64,000 nt of DNA from Pelecanus crispus (lineage: Eukaryota > Chordata > Aves > Pelecaniformes > Pelecanidae). The stretch spans positions 14,095,862 through 14,159,861 of the forward strand of contig NC_134675.1 of NCBI RefSeq assembly GCF_030463565.1, read 5' to 3'. Under the pieces are notes generated by a model. The model was not told the origin of the DNA. It made no database searches and saw nothing but the letters and a program-made list of their open reading frames with translations. Shown piece after piece: positions 1 to 13,677 of the stretch. The position numbers and the translations under genes are program-made. How positions within the stretch are numbered: position 1 is the stretch's first letter; each line of letters starts with the position of its first letter.

Positions 1-1469
1 TTCCCTACAACTTCACTGTACTCTCCTCCCTTGCAGTAGTTTGTTCTTTAATGCCTTGGTGACATTTTACTGCACCTGCTACTTTGCATTAACTTTCCTT
101 AGATAGCAACAGTTGACTCCTACCAGATCTCTACGACCATAACAGCGCTCTGATATGAAGTGGTGTGCTTCTGTGATCCACCTACTCTCCACTCAGCTTA
201 TTAGACCTAGACAAAGTAGTGAGTGCAGAGCCTTACCTGATAACTTCATAAAGCTTCCTCCTCTTAGTAGGTGGTTGTTAACCATGTTTAATAAGGCTGA
301 TAAGAAAGTTGGAGGGTTGGATCATCATGTCCTGCTCATGTTTCTTGCTTGAACAGAAGACTTCCCATATTTTCGGTGTGTAGCATTTTCATCACTGCAT
401 CATTAAAGCTAAAAACGTTTAAATTAGTACTTGTACCATTCTAGTTTTGACAGATTAGTTCAGGGGAAAGGATTTTTCTTTGTATGTAAAATTGTTTTCA
501 TTTGCACTGTTTCAGAGGTTTCCTCAAGTGACTAGCTTTTTAGCTGTGTTATAAAATAGTGAGTAATGTAACTGGTCATCAGTAATGTAAATAGTAATTA
601 ATTATACCAATCAATACTCTGAAGTCTTCAAGTATACAAAATAAATAGTTGTGATTGATACCCTGATCAAGATTATGGCCTACGTAGCCATACATCAAAA
701 ATAGGAATTGCTATTTCTATCTATTCCCATTTAAATAATAGGGAAATGACTGCCATCTACTAGTGAAGTCAAATAATCTTGGAAAGGGAAAAAAAATAAA
801 ATAAATTTAACAAAAGTGAATAATCTCTCCACCTGTCTGGATTACTGCTGGAAGGTTAAAAATACAAAATAACAACCTTAACATGAAGGTGGGTTTTTTG
901 TATTTGTTTGGAAAATTTTTAGAACAACTTCACTGTGAGTTGCACTTGAATGAGAGTTGTAATTAGCACACTAATACCAGGTGTGAGAACTCTGACTAGA
1001 GCAAGCATGCAGGACTCTTCACTCATCCCATGTAAATGGAATTTCAGTGCTTGTTGTGAAATTTGCCAGAGAAATGTGAAATTTGCCAAAGAAATGTGAA
1101 CATCTTGCAGTTTCAGCTTCATTGTTATCTTTCCTTTCTGGTTTCATTAGTTTCAAATACCTGAAGGGGAAAGAGTCTTGATAAAAAGGAGTAGTATTCC
1201 TTAAGGAATTTTAACCTATATAATATGTAATTATTCCCATGTGAACACACATGGGAATAAAAGGATGAACTAATACAATAGTGAACCATCACTCATCTTT
1301 CTGTCACAGTCAATTCTGTTAATTTATTCTGGTCACTCTTGCTCTTCAACCTGTAGTCTGCTAGTTGCTAGGCAAACATAAATGATTACTGCTCATGCTT
1401 TTTTATATGGTGGCTATAGAGTTTATTATTTTTTAATTATAAAAGTGGAAATATGGATTAAAAATCAGA
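1..1469. other. AT-rich non-coding sequence, nothing recognised
   Basis: No exon with flanking splice sites, no CR1 or LTR signature and no RNA gene is visible. A near-repeat of about 17 bases (GAAATTTGCCA.AGAAATGTGAA) occurs twice around 1055-1100. If SMARCA2 is intact upstream, this is probably intron sequence between its helicase-end and bromodomain exons, but no exon confirms that here. Confidence 0.5.
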
Positions 1470-1474
1470 GAATG

Positions 1475-2036
1475 TGTCCTGGTTTTGGCTGGAATAGAGC
1501 TAATTTTCTTCCTAGTAGCAGGCATAGTGCTGTGTTTTGGATTTAGGATGAGCAGAATGCTGATAACACACTGATGTTTTAGTTGTTGCTAAGGACTGCT
1601 TATGCTAGTCAAGGACTTTGCAGCTTCCCATGCTCTGCCAGGTGCACAAGAAACTGGGAGGGGGAACAGCCAGAATAGTTGATCCAAACTGACCAAAGGG
1701 CTATTCCATACCATATGACATCATGCTCAGTATATAAACTGGGGGGGAGTTGGCCGGGGAGCAGCGATCACTGCTTGGGAACTGTCTGGGTATCGGTCGG
1801 CGGGTGGTGAGCAATTGCATTGTGCATCATTTGCTTTGTATATTATTATTTCTATTATTATTATATTGTTATTATTACTACTACTGTTTTACTTCAATTA
1901 TTAAACTGTTCTTATCTCAACCCAGGAGTGTTTCTCACTCTTACTCCTCCGATTCTCTCCCCCATCCCATCGGGGTAGGGGGAGTGAGCGAGCAGCTGCG
2001 TGGTGCTTAGTTGCTGGCTGGGGTTAAACCACGACA
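1475..2036 (+). mobile_element. Solo LTR of an avian ERVL-like retrovirus
   Basis: The 562-bp element begins TGTCCTGG and ends ACGACA, and matches the LTRs of the provirus at 42654-49522 along its length. It is flanked by an exact 5-bp target duplication, GAATG, at 1470-1474 and 2037-2041, so it is a complete solo LTR left by LTR-LTR recombination. It keeps the TATATAAA box near 1730, the ATT-rich stretch and the ATTAAA signal. The CRE-like palindrome is TGACATCA here, the form expected after CpG decay of TGACGTCA. Confidence 0.92.
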
Positions 2037-2041
2037 GAATG

Positions 2042-3677
2042 GCATTCAGAATTAATAATTCTTTTCTACCATCCCCATAACAGTCATTTTTGATTACATA
2101 AATATTGTCTTTTCAAACATGCAATATGGAAACACGTACACAGAGGGAGCAGGAGGTAATGTTTCTGTGATAGGAGATTCTGGGAAAATGGTACAACAGA
2201 ATAAGTTGTTACTGATCTGGGTAGACAAAATTAAAGGGCAGTACATCTGTTTTTACCATTTACATGACAAATCAGGAGACATGCTCTTTGTGGGGTTTGG
2301 GGTTTTTTTTTTTGTTTTTTGTAAGCACTTTGAAGACTATATTTCATATCTACTATAACGGTGCATTTGTAAATTTGTGTTTGTTCCCATTAAAGTATAG
2401 TATTAGCTGCTGAAAGTAGAGTTTTACTACTTTTTAAAAAAAATTTCATTTTTACCAATTTTTGTTTTAATGGGAAAATGTTTTGGTTTAATTTTTGAGG
2501 AAGTACAGAGTGTGGATGTCTACAAAATAACATACATTCTGGCTTCTGAAGACACAGTTTTGTCACAATATTGGATGACTCCACGAGTCATCTGCTAATT
2601 GTGTGCTAATTTTGTAAGTAACTTATTGTGCCTTTTGAAGAATTAGCTTACATCTGCATGATATGTGTTGTAAAACAGAATTATTAAGAACATTATTAAG
2701 TTTGTGAAGTCAAGCAGTCAGAAGGTAAGTACAGCCTGTAATGCCATGTCAGAGTACTGGTTTCATTTGGTTTTTTCCACAGGATCTTTGCCTCATATCA
2801 TGCACAAGATGGGCAATGATCACTTAATGAACAGCTATTTGTTATTTTGCTTTATCTTCATTCCTGAATACGTGGTTTTGTGCCTTACTTGTTATGTCCA
2901 GTATTCAAACCCTATTAGAAGACAGAATTATGAATTTTCTTATGGGCTTCTTTATGGTGTTCATCAGTATATAGTCTAAATGCTTTGCAAACATATAATT
3001 GAGTTTTACAACACCATAGCATTATTCTAATTTTATGGATGACAAATAGAGACTTAAACTTTAAGATACCATTTGGACACCAGAGGTCTGTTTTCAGAGT
3101 ACTTATTGTTTTATATGTTCAGGAACAAATTTCATTAATGTCATTTGTAGCTATGAATGTTCTACACTTTTGGTTATTAAAGAAAATAATGTAAATGTAG
3201 CTTTTGTTTGCAACTTCCCATTTCTCTTTGAAAACGCAAACTGAAACAAAAACAAATCCTGTCATGTGGAATCACATTGTCACTCACATAGTTCATTGAT
3301 AGGATTGGAGCCTTTAAATCCACAGTACAAACCTCTCTCCCTTTGACTCATGAAGTATAGAAGTAGTAAATGGAAATGAGAAAACAGGGCCCCTTTGGAG
3401 TAAGTTGTGATAGAATTAAGCAGTGATATTTCTGTCTGTGAAATATGGGCTGAGAAACACTGGTGAATGCTGTCTATGTAAACAGGCTACAGTTCTTCTC
3501 AGAAGCTGATTTTTTATGCTGCCATGACTGTCAGCTAAACCACGACACAGATAAATGGCAATACATACATAAATATATATATACTTGAGCCCATAAGGCT
3601 CAGTCAGCTATTACCTGGGAAGCCACAAATGAGAGGATAAAAAGAAGTTTTATTCAGAAGCATTAAAGTAGCTATTA
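2042..3677. other. AT-rich non-coding sequence, nothing recognised
   Basis: This is about 1.6 kb of low-GC DNA with several T-rich runs (for example 2306-2325). Short open frames here have no recognisable protein similarity and no splice context. It is probably intronic or intergenic. Confidence 0.5.
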
Positions 3678-4348
3678 ATCATAGAATCATAGAATGCTTT
3701 GGGTTGGAAGGGACCTTTAGAGGTCATCTAGCCCAACACCCCTGCAGTGAGCAGGCACAGCTTTAACTAGATCAGCTTGCTCAGAGCCCCATCCAACCTG
3801 ACCTTGAATGGTTCTAGGGATGGGGCCTCTACCACCTCTCTGGGCAACCTGTTCCAGTGCTTCACCACCCTCATTATAAAAAATTTCTTCCTTATATCCA
3901 GTCTAAATCTACCCTCCTTTAGTTTAAATCCATTATTATTCCTCCTGTCACAACAGGCCTTGCTAAAAAGATTCTCCCCATCTTTCCTATAGGCCCCCTT
4001 TAAGTACTGAAAGGCTGCAATAAGGTCTCCTCACAGCCTTCTCTTCTCCAGGCTGAACAACCCCAACTCTCTCAGCCTGGCCTCATAGGAGAGGTGCTCC
4101 AGCCCTCGGATCATTTTGGTGGCACTCTTCTGGACCCGCTCCAACAGGTCCATGTCCTTCTTGTGCTGAGGGCCCCAGAGCTGGACGCAGTACTCCAGGT
4201 GAGGTCTCACCAGAGCAGAGTAGAGGGGCAGAATCACCTCCCTCGACCTGCTGGCCACGCTTCTTTTGATGCAGCCCAGGATACGGTTGGCTTTCTGGGC
4301 TGCAAGCGCACATTGCTGGCTCATGTCCAGCTTTTCACCCATCAGTAC

Positions 4349-4920
4349 TGTCGTGGTTTAGCCCCAGCGAGCAACTAAGCACCACGCAGCCGCTCGCTCA
4401 CTCCCCCTACCCCGATGGGATGGGGGAGAGAATCGGAGGAGTAAGAGTGAGAAACACTCCTGGGTTGAGATAAGAACAGTTTAATAATTGAAATAAAGTA
4501 AAATAGTAATGCTAATAGTAACAGTATAATAATGATAATAATAATAATGATACACGAAGCAAGTGATGCACAATGCAATTGCTCACCACCCGCCGACCGA
4601 TACCCAGACAGTTCCCAAGCAGCGATCGCTGCTCCCTGGCCACCCCCCCCCCAGTTTATATACTGAGCATGACGTCATATGGTATGGAATAGCCCTTTTG
4701 CCAGTTTGGATCAACTATTCTGGCTGTGCCCCCTCCCAGTTTCTTGTGCACCTGGCAGAGCATGGGAAGCTGAAAAAGTCCTTGACTAGCATAAGCAGTA
4801 CTCAGCAACAACTAAAAACATCAGTGTGTTATCAACATTCTTCTCCTACTAAATCCAAAACACAGCACTATGCCTGCTGCTAGGAAGAAAATTAACTCTA
4901 TCCCAGCCGAAACCAGGACA
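4349..4920 (-). mobile_element. Solo ERVL-like LTR inserted in CR1-a
   Basis: This 572-bp LTR is in reverse orientation (it starts TGTCGTGG and ends CCAGGACA on the plus strand). The target duplication AGTAC is exact at 4344-4348 and 4921-4925, and the CR1 reading resumes directly after it. The LTR keeps the intact CRE palindrome TGACGTCA near 4672 and a reverse TATA box. The insertion is younger than the CR1 that hosts it. Confidence 0.93.
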
Positions 4921-4985
4921 AGTACCCCCAAGTCCTTCTCCGCAGGGCTGCTCTCAATCTCTTCATCCCCCAGCCTGTATTGATA

Positions 4986-5846
4986 TCAGGGGTTGCCCCG
5001 TCCCAGGTGGAGGACCTTGCACTCGGCCTTGTTGAACCTCATGAGGTTCACACAGGCCCACCTCTCCAGCTTGTCCAGGTCTCTCTGGATGACATCTCGT
5101 CCTCCTGGCATGTCAACCGCACCACTCAGCTTGGTGTCGTCTGCAAACTTGCTGAGGGTGCACTCGATCTCACTGTCTATGTGATTGATGAAGATGTTAA
5201 ATAGCACCGGTCCCAGTACGGACCCCTGAGGGACTCCACTTGTCACCGGTCTCCATGTGGACATCGAGCCACTGACCACGACCCTCTGGATGCGAACATC
5301 CAGCCAATTCCTTATCCATCGAACAGTCCACCCATCAAACCCATATCTCTCCAATTTAGAGAGAAGGATGTTGTGGGGGACTGTGTCGAACGCTTTACAG
5401 GAATCCAAGTAGATGACATCCATAGCTCTTCCCTTGTCCACTGATGCAGTCACTCCTTCATAGAAAGCCACTAGGTTGGTCAGGCAGGACTTGCCCTTGC
5501 TGTATCTGTGCTAACTGTCTCGAATCACCTCCCTGTCCTCCGTGTGCTTGAGCATAGCTTCTAGGAGGATCTGTTCCATGATCTTCCCAGGCACAGAGGT
5601 GAGGCTGACAGGTCGGTAGTTCCCAGGGTCCTCCTTTCTTCCCTTTTTAAAAATGGGCACAATGTTTCCCTTCTTCCAGTCAGCAGGGACTTCACCTGAC
5701 TGCCATGACTTTTCAAATATCATGGAGAGTGGCTTGGCAACTACATCAGCCGATTCCCTCAGGACTCTGGGATGCATCTCATCAGGTCCCATAGACTTGT
5801 GTACATTGAGGTTCCTCAGGTGGTGTCGAACCTGATCTTCCCTCAC
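4986..5846 (-). pseudogene. CR1-a reverse transcriptase core (broken)
   Basis: Two open stretches, 5511-5846 and 4986-5471, encode the fingers and palm of a CR1 RT. Visible motifs are [16 protein letters not shown], the first catalytic Asp in the KAFDTVPH motif, [10 protein letters not shown], and the catalytic FADD box. The stretches are separated by an in-frame TAG (5511-5513) just before the KGKSCLTN motif. CR1-b has the same stop at its homologous position. The enzyme normally copies CR1 RNA at the target nick. This copy cannot make a full-length protein. Confidence 0.85.
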
Positions 5847-5998
5847 AGTGGGAGGGGCTTTACCCCCCTGGTCCCTATCTTGTGGTCCATCGACTCAGGA
5901 GGGGTGAGGAGAGAGGTTGCCAGTGAAGACCGAGGCAAAAAAGTTGTTGAGTACCTCAGCCTTCTCCTCGTCCGTTGATACTGGGACGCCATTCTTGT

Positions 5999-7177
5999 TC
6001 ATCGGGGGGGTACGCTTTCTTTAACCTTCCTTTTCTGGTTGACATACCTGTAGAAGCCCTTCTTCTTCTTCTTTACATCCCTTGCCAAATTCAGATCCAG
6101 CCGTGCCTTGGCCTTCCTGACCTCCTCCCTACACAACCAGGCCGTTTCCCTGTATTCCCCCCAGGACACCTGTCCCTGCTTCCACTGCCTGTGCAGTTCC
6201 GTCTTGCTCTTTAGTTTGACCAGCAGGTCTTGACTCAGCCTTGCTGGTCTCTTCCCTTCCTTGCCTGATTTCTTATACCTGGGGACTGACAGCTCCTGTG
6301 CTCTGTGGAAAGCATCCTTAAAGATCTGCCAGCTCTGTTCCATTCCCCTGTCCCTGAGGACCGTTTCCCAGGGGGTCCTTCTGACTAACTCCTTGAAGAG
6401 CTGGAAGTTTGCTTTCCTAAAATTTAGGGTCCTGACTATACTCCTCGCTTTCCCCATATCCCTCAGGAGTGTGAACTCCACCAATGCGTGATCACTGCAG
6501 CCCAGGCTGCCTCCAATCTTGACATCACCGATGAGCTCCCTTGCATCGGTGACCAACAGGTCCAGTACTGCATCCCCTCTGGTAGGGCTGTCTATTACCT
6601 GGCTTAGGAAGTTGTCGTCTATGCATTCCAGGAATCTCCTGGATTGCCTACAGCTCGCCGTGTTGCTTTTCCAGCAAATGTCGGGGTGGTTGAAGTCCAC
6701 CAGCAGGACACGAGTCTGCAAGCGCGAAGCCTCCCGGAGCTGGAGGAAGAAGGCTTCGTCAGCAGGTTCCCCTTGATCAGGCGGCCTGTAGTAGACACCA
6801 ACCACAAGGTTCCCTTTGTTGCCTCTGTCTCTGATTCTTACCCATAAGCTTTCAACCTGCTCGTGGCTATTCTTCAGGGACAGCTGTTCACACTGTATCC
6901 ATTTCTTTATGTAGAGGGCAACGCCTCCGCCCCTCCTTCCTCGCCTGTCCCTTCTGAACAGCCTGTAGCCATCGATAGCCACATTCCAGTCATGGGATTT
7001 GTCCCACCAGGTTTCGGTTATGGCAATCAGGACGTAGCTTTCTAGCAGCACGGTAGCTTCCAACTCCTCCTGTTTGTTCCCCATGCTGTGTGCATTCGTG
7101 TAGAGGCTTTTCATCTGGGTTGTTGGCCGTGTCACCTTCTTAGTGGAACATCCCTTGTTTCCCTTGGGGTGTTTCAC
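5999..7177 (-). pseudogene. CR1-a APE-type endonuclease domain
   Basis: This is an open frame of about 392 codons. The ORF opens with a non-ATG codon, so the protein's natural start is uncertain. Endonuclease motifs in order are YTNAHSMGNK, ITETWWD, GVYYRPP, the GDFN box (changed to VDFN here), and SDHALVEF with the catalytic Asp-His pair. The C-terminal part leads into a basic linker before the RT. In CR1 elements this domain nicks target DNA. It belongs to the same ORF2 as the RT downstream, which is interrupted by a stop and an LTR, so it is a relic despite the long open frame. Confidence 0.85.
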
Positions 7178-7373
7178 GGAGGTTTCCTTGTGAGCTCTAT
7201 CTCAGGAGTCCCCGGCTCATCTCTGCCAGACTTCAACTGTGCTGCAGCGTCCTCATCATGCCTCTGGGCAACAGATTGAGGGCTCATACTAGCACCCCGT
7301 CCCTCTAACCATTGTGTGTCATCCCACAGCTTGTCACAGGAAAGCCTGATATGTTCCCCCTCCCCCTTCACAT

Positions 7374-7655
7374 CTAGTTTAAAGCCCTGTCAATGAGCCC
7401 TGCAAGCTCCTGTGCAAAGACCCTCTTTCGCCTTTGAGAAAAGTGGCTCCCATTTGACGCCAGCAAGCCTGGCGCCATGTAGGCCATCCCATTGTCGAAG
7501 AACCCAAAGTTGTGACGGTGGCACCAGCCACGGAGCCATGTGTTAAGAGATTGGATCTGCCTGTTCCTACCAATGTCACCTCCCACAACTGGAAGGAAGG
7601 AGGAAAAGATGACCTGTGCCCCCGATTCCCTCACTAAGCGTCCCAAGGCCCTGAA
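7374..7655 (-). pseudogene. CR1-a ORF1 C-terminus, esterase-like domain
   Basis: The minus-strand translation contains the block FSSFLPVVGGDIGRN, then WCHRHNFGFFDNG and SNGSHFSQR before the stop. The same blocks occur in CR1-b with an upstream HVGGDEVA stretch. CR1 ORF1 proteins of vertebrates are known to carry an SGNH-type esterase domain, and the NGSH..SxR block resembles its last catalytic block. The copy is truncated at its 5' side. Confidence 0.7.
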
Positions 7656-9344
<1,689 letters not shown>

Positions 9345-9422
9345 TGATTGAACCACTTTATGTTAAACGTGTCTTCCCCACTCAGTGTTTTCAGTGCTTG
9401 TTTAATTCTGACAATTCTGTAT

Positions 9423-10592
9423 TGTCGTGGTGTAGCCCCAGCCAGCAACTAAGCACCACGCAGCCGCTAGCTCACTCCCCCTACCCCAATGGGATGGGGG
9501 AGAGAATCGGAGGAGTAAGAGTGAGAAACACTCCTGGGTTGAGATAAGAACAGTTTAATAATTGAAATGAAGTAAAATAGTAATGATAATAATAACAATA
9601 TAATAATAATAGTAATAATAATATACAAAGCAAGTGTGGCCAGCAGGAGCAGGGAGGTGATTGTTCCCCTGTACTCGGTGCTGCTGAGGCCACGCCTGGA
9701 ATACTGTGTCCAGTTTTGGGCCCCTCAATACAAAAAAGACATTGAGGTGCTGGAGCGTGTTCAGAGAAGGGCAACAAGGCTGGTGAAGGGTCTGGAGCAC
9801 AGACCTTATGAGGAGCAGCTGAGGGAACTGGGATTGTTTAGTGTGGAGAAGAGGAGGCTGAGGGGAGACCTTATCGCTCTCTACAACTACCTGAAAGGAG
9901 GTTGTAGTGAGGTGGGGGTTGGTCTCTTCTCCCATGGAGTTAGCGATAGGACGAGAGGAAATGGGCTCAAGCTGCGCCAGGGGAGGTTTAGGTTGGAAAT
10001 TAGGAAAAATTTCTTTACGGAAAGGGTGGTCAAGAATTGGAACAGGCTGCCCAGAGAAGTGGTGGAGTCACCATCCCTGGAGGTGTTCAAAAAACGGGTA
10101 GACATGGCACTTTGGGACATGGTTTAGTCTAGTCTACCCTTGATTGGCTTAGAGTAGACTTGGTAATGTTAGGTTAATGGTTGGACTGGATGATCTTAAA
10201 GGTCTTTTCCAACCTAAACGATTCTATGACTCTATGATTCTATGATTCTATGATGCTCACCACCCGCCGACTGATACCCAGACAGTCCCCGAGCAGCGAT
10301 CGCTGCTCCCCGGCCAACTCCCCCCCAGTTTATATACTGAGCATGACGTCATATGGTATGGAATAGCCCTTTGGTTAGTTTGCATCAACTATTCTGGCTG
10401 TTCCCCCTCCCAGTTTCTTGTGCGCCTGGCAGAGCATGGGAAGCTGAAAAGTCCTTGACTAGCATAAGCAGTCCTTAGCAACAACTAAAACATCAGTGTG
10501 TTATCAACATTCTTCTCCTACCAAATCCAAAACACAGCACTGTGCCTGCTACTAGGAAGAAAATTAACTCTATCCCAGCTGAACCCAGGACA
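9423..10592 (-). mobile_element. ERVL-like LTR with a CR1 inserted inside it
   Basis: A reverse-orientation LTR starts at 9423 (TGTCGTGG), runs to about 9635, and resumes near 10256 (CTCACCACCCGCCGA) to end CCAGGACA at 10592. The exact target duplication TGTAT is at 9418-9422 and 10593-10597, so the two halves are one insertion. The intervening 620 bp is a plus-strand CR1. About 15 bases of LTR sequence are missing at the CR1 junction, consistent with LINE insertion with a small deletion. The CRE palindrome TGACGTCA is intact near 10345. Confidence 0.92.
9636..10255 (+). mobile_element. 5'-truncated CR1 inside an LTR
   Basis: The translation of 9636-10127 is the C-terminal end of CR1 ORF2: [60 protein letters not shown] and [12 protein letters not shown], ending in a stop at about 10125. 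The 3' end has the CR1 tail of repeated ATTCTATG. The frame is uninterrupted, which suggests a fairly young copy, and it must be younger than the LTR it sits in. Confidence 0.9.
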
Positions 10593-11339
10593 TGTATATA
10601 AACCCTCTATTTTTAATCTTATTAGTGCTTTTAATGAATAAAAATGCTCAGATTCTTTGAAGCATCCAGAATTCTTTGGTCACAACTGGAATTCAAACAT
10701 TCAGCAAATTTAGTTTTGATTCCATAATCCTGAGATCCGTTTGTTCTGATATACTTTAGGACAGTTTTCAGACTATTTGGATCTATGCTAAATGGCTGTG
10801 CCCTGAAGAGCCATATGTTGGTTTGCTCACCAAAGTGCATAATACAAGCAATTGAGAGAATGGTCCAGCTTAGGGACAGTTGTTAAGTGTTTAGTGGTGA
10901 AAGTTTCAGCTCTGCTAATGGAAGATAAAATTTATAGTTTGTCTGACGCTAGATCTTTGTGTATATAGTTCATATTCTCTGGACATTGTTGACATTTTTT
11001 TCTTGTTGAAAGAACAATATCCATTTTGAGAGACTGCAATAATGTACCCTCATTAATAAATAATGTACCCAAATCTCTCATCTTGGAGAGATATAGAGTT
11101 CAGGATTTTGCCTGGTTTACACACAAGGATGCACTCAGTCCTATGAATTCACAATAGAAGAGGTAAACAGCGATACAAAAGAAAAGAGTACAAAAACCTG
11201 GAAGACAGATGAGAAAGTTGAAACACATGCTCTGGATTCTCTGAGATTTAGTTACGAAAGGATAAGATCTAAATCTTGGATGGGACAGACACACTAGGCT
11301 AGTTAAGAAGGCATTAAACAAACAAAGGGTTATGTGAAA

Positions 11340-12510
11340 AGGGGAAAAATAAGTGTTGAACAAAATGAAGATCATTGGAACAAAATATGTCTAAGCACTG
11401 CAGGACATGAAGAGAATAAACTCTTTGCTTTCTTATACACCAGTCTTAGGAGCCTGGGCAAACAAACAGAATTAGAATTGTTCATTATGAAAACAAATTC
11501 AGCCTACTTCATCCTGAAAGCTGATGGGAAGATTGGAATGTTTACATTTTTATGAAAAGATTGAGTTGGCAGTAGGAAAGAAGATAGGGAACAGCAATAT
11601 ATGTGGAAATTTATATTTATATGGCAACACATGTAGAATAAAGTACTACCTGTATCAGAGTCTCTGACACAATTTTAAATATGCATTCTAGCAGATGAGG
11701 CCCAAATAGCATGATGCAACACACTATTAAACTGCAGTAGATAACATGATGACTGCTTCCGTAATGTTCAAGGAAAAAAAAAGATGTCATGGGGGACTTC
11801 AGTAAAAATGTTATAAACTGGATGTCATATGCTGCCAATATTAATGCATTCTGCAAGTGTCTAAATATTATAGATGACCCTTTGCTATACAGAGGAATTT
11901 TATATCATGTTATCTTGACAAATAACAAAGAAATTGAACATTCAATTAAAAATGAGGGGTTGTTTAGTACAAATGATCATTACTTGATTATTTTTGTTGT
12001 GTACAAGCAGAATAAAATATTGTCTGTTGTACAGACATTTTTGCTATCTTAACAACATTCAATTAAATGAAAAAATCAAAATCAGCTCAATTATTCAAGC
12101 AAAAAATATTAATGATTGGAAGTGTGGAAGAAAATTTTACTAATTGTTCAGAAGTGATAGTGATATAGATGTATATAGTGATATAGATGTTTATAGCTAT
12201 TTTACTGCTAATGAAAGTAAATGGAAAAAAATAAGAAGGGAAGCTGATATTAAAAAACATGACTGAGAAGTTTGAAATTGTTTGGAAGTTGATCAGGGAG
12301 GTAAAAATATGCAAGGAAAAATCAATGGTCACATGAGAAATCAATATAGATAATTATTCTTGTCAGAAAACTTTGGTTGTTCTTCTCTTGGTAGGATTAC
12401 CAGTAATGATACTGAAATGGTAGAAAAGTTCAGTAGATATTTCTGTTCTTTGGAAATAATCAGATTCATATCACAGAATGATGCAGAAATATTTTCCATT
12501 CCAACATACT
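11340..12510 (+). mobile_element. Ancient, highly degraded CR1/L2-like LINE fragment
   Basis: In shifting frames the plus strand shows decayed endonuclease blocks: FLYTSLRSLGKQTELELF (about 11430-11490), a GDFS..INWM box (about 11790-11825) and GLFSTNDHYLII (about 11960-11995). They appear in the order and spacing expected for the YTNARS, GDFN and SDH blocks of a CR1-type endonuclease. A later stretch EMVEKFSRYFCSLE (about 12415-12460) fits the linker before the RT. No single long frame survives. The assignment rests on motif order only. Confidence 0.6.
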
Positions 12511-12870
12511 AATGTTATCTACCAAATTTAGTATTACTTTTTAAAGCTTGAAGTCCAAATAACTTGTACCTACGATTTTTTAAATTTCTGTCTGAGACAC
12601 TCCCTGTACCATTAATTTTGATTTTCATTAAACCTTGGGACATTCCTGCAGTAGTTCTCAAATTTTTTAGGTTTTCTTTTCTTCTGTGTAATAGTTTGGA
12701 TCCACTTTTGCCCTGACACATACTTATTAAAATATAATATTTATGTGTGTACTACTTAAATGAAAAGATACAAACCCATAAGTTTAATTTGGACGGAGAT
12801 ACTTAAGTATACAATAAAGTAAAATTTAAGTGAGATACTTCATATTTGTTTTATTAGTATGATGCATGCT

Positions 12871-12872
<2 letters not shown>

Positions 12873-12913
<41 letters not shown>
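12873..12913 (+). repeat. Poly-T tract of about 41 bases
   Basis: An uninterrupted homopolymer in the SMARCA2 intron, seen directly. It could be the poly-A tail of an antisense retroposed RNA, but no recognisable retrocopy adjoins it on the left. Length in an assembly may be unreliable. Confidence 0.9.
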
Positions 12914-12914
<1 letters not shown>

Positions 12915-13677
12915 AGCAAAGCATTTCTATCTGGGCTGGAGGCTTAAAAGGTGCTTTCAGGGAGAGACAGATCTTATATGGTGTGTTCAATTTAACCAAT
13001 GCATTACTTCCAAAGTTTTACAGAGCAGTATGTGCAAGCTCATTTTGTTAAGATGATTATAGTGTCTCATTATTATTTTTATTTCTGTTTCATTAATCTG
13101 GCAAATACATTACAAGCCAGATGTAGTCCTCTTGTTCATAGATGCTCTTCCAATGAGGTTAATATAAAAGTTGATAGTACCAAAAATACTTAGCAGGCTT
13201 CAAAATATTAATAGAGTTTTGGATAAGCATTGATTTTCAGTCTTTTTGGATCTTAAAGGAAGGAGTCTTAAAGGAATCCCAAAGCTGCTTGGGATAAATT
13301 ATTTTCTTTTTTACCCACTTTGGATTTTGGAACAATTTTTCAAGGCTGTTAAGATCTAATTAAAATATATCATACTTCTAGTGGTAATAAAATAATAATG
13401 AAAGAAAAACAATTGCATTCCAGGATGGACTCTCTCTCTAATTGGTTGTTTTAAATGTGATACATTTTAAGAGTTGTATTTTTGTGGCTCACTGTTGGCC
13501 GGATTCTTCATTTAGAGCATGAAAACTCAATGTTGACATTTTTTTGTAAAATTCATGAAACAAGCATTGTTACTTGTAATAAAAAGGCTACATTCTGTGA
13601 GTTTGTATAGGAAGAAAAGTGAATTTTTGATGATGCTTGGCTTGCAGTTCTGACATAGGTTTGCTTTCATACTGTAG

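Larger units (their letters stand above)
3678..7655 (-). mobile_element. CR1 LINE (CR1-a), long, split by an LTR insertion
   Basis: This is a minus-strand CR1 retrotransposon. The 3' end lies at the low-coordinate side and begins with the ATAGAATCATAGAATG tail. Going upstream there is a reverse transcriptase C-terminal region (about 4031-4342), the RT core (4986-5846), an APE-type endonuclease (5999-7177) and the end of ORF1 with an esterase-like domain (7374-7655). A solo LTR (4349-4920) interrupts the RT region. Similarity to CR1-b stops abruptly at 7655, so the element is 5'-truncated inside ORF1. The RT frame has an in-frame TAG at 5511-5513, so the copy is dead. It resembles the chicken CR1-F/C type as I know that family. 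Confidence 0.9.

Noticed and set aside
4094-4378. Plus-strand open frames across CR1-a, CR1-b and CR1-c (for example 4094-4378, 25153-25518, 26591-26974)
   Set aside because: They are antisense shadows of CR1 ORF2 and recur at the same places in each copy.
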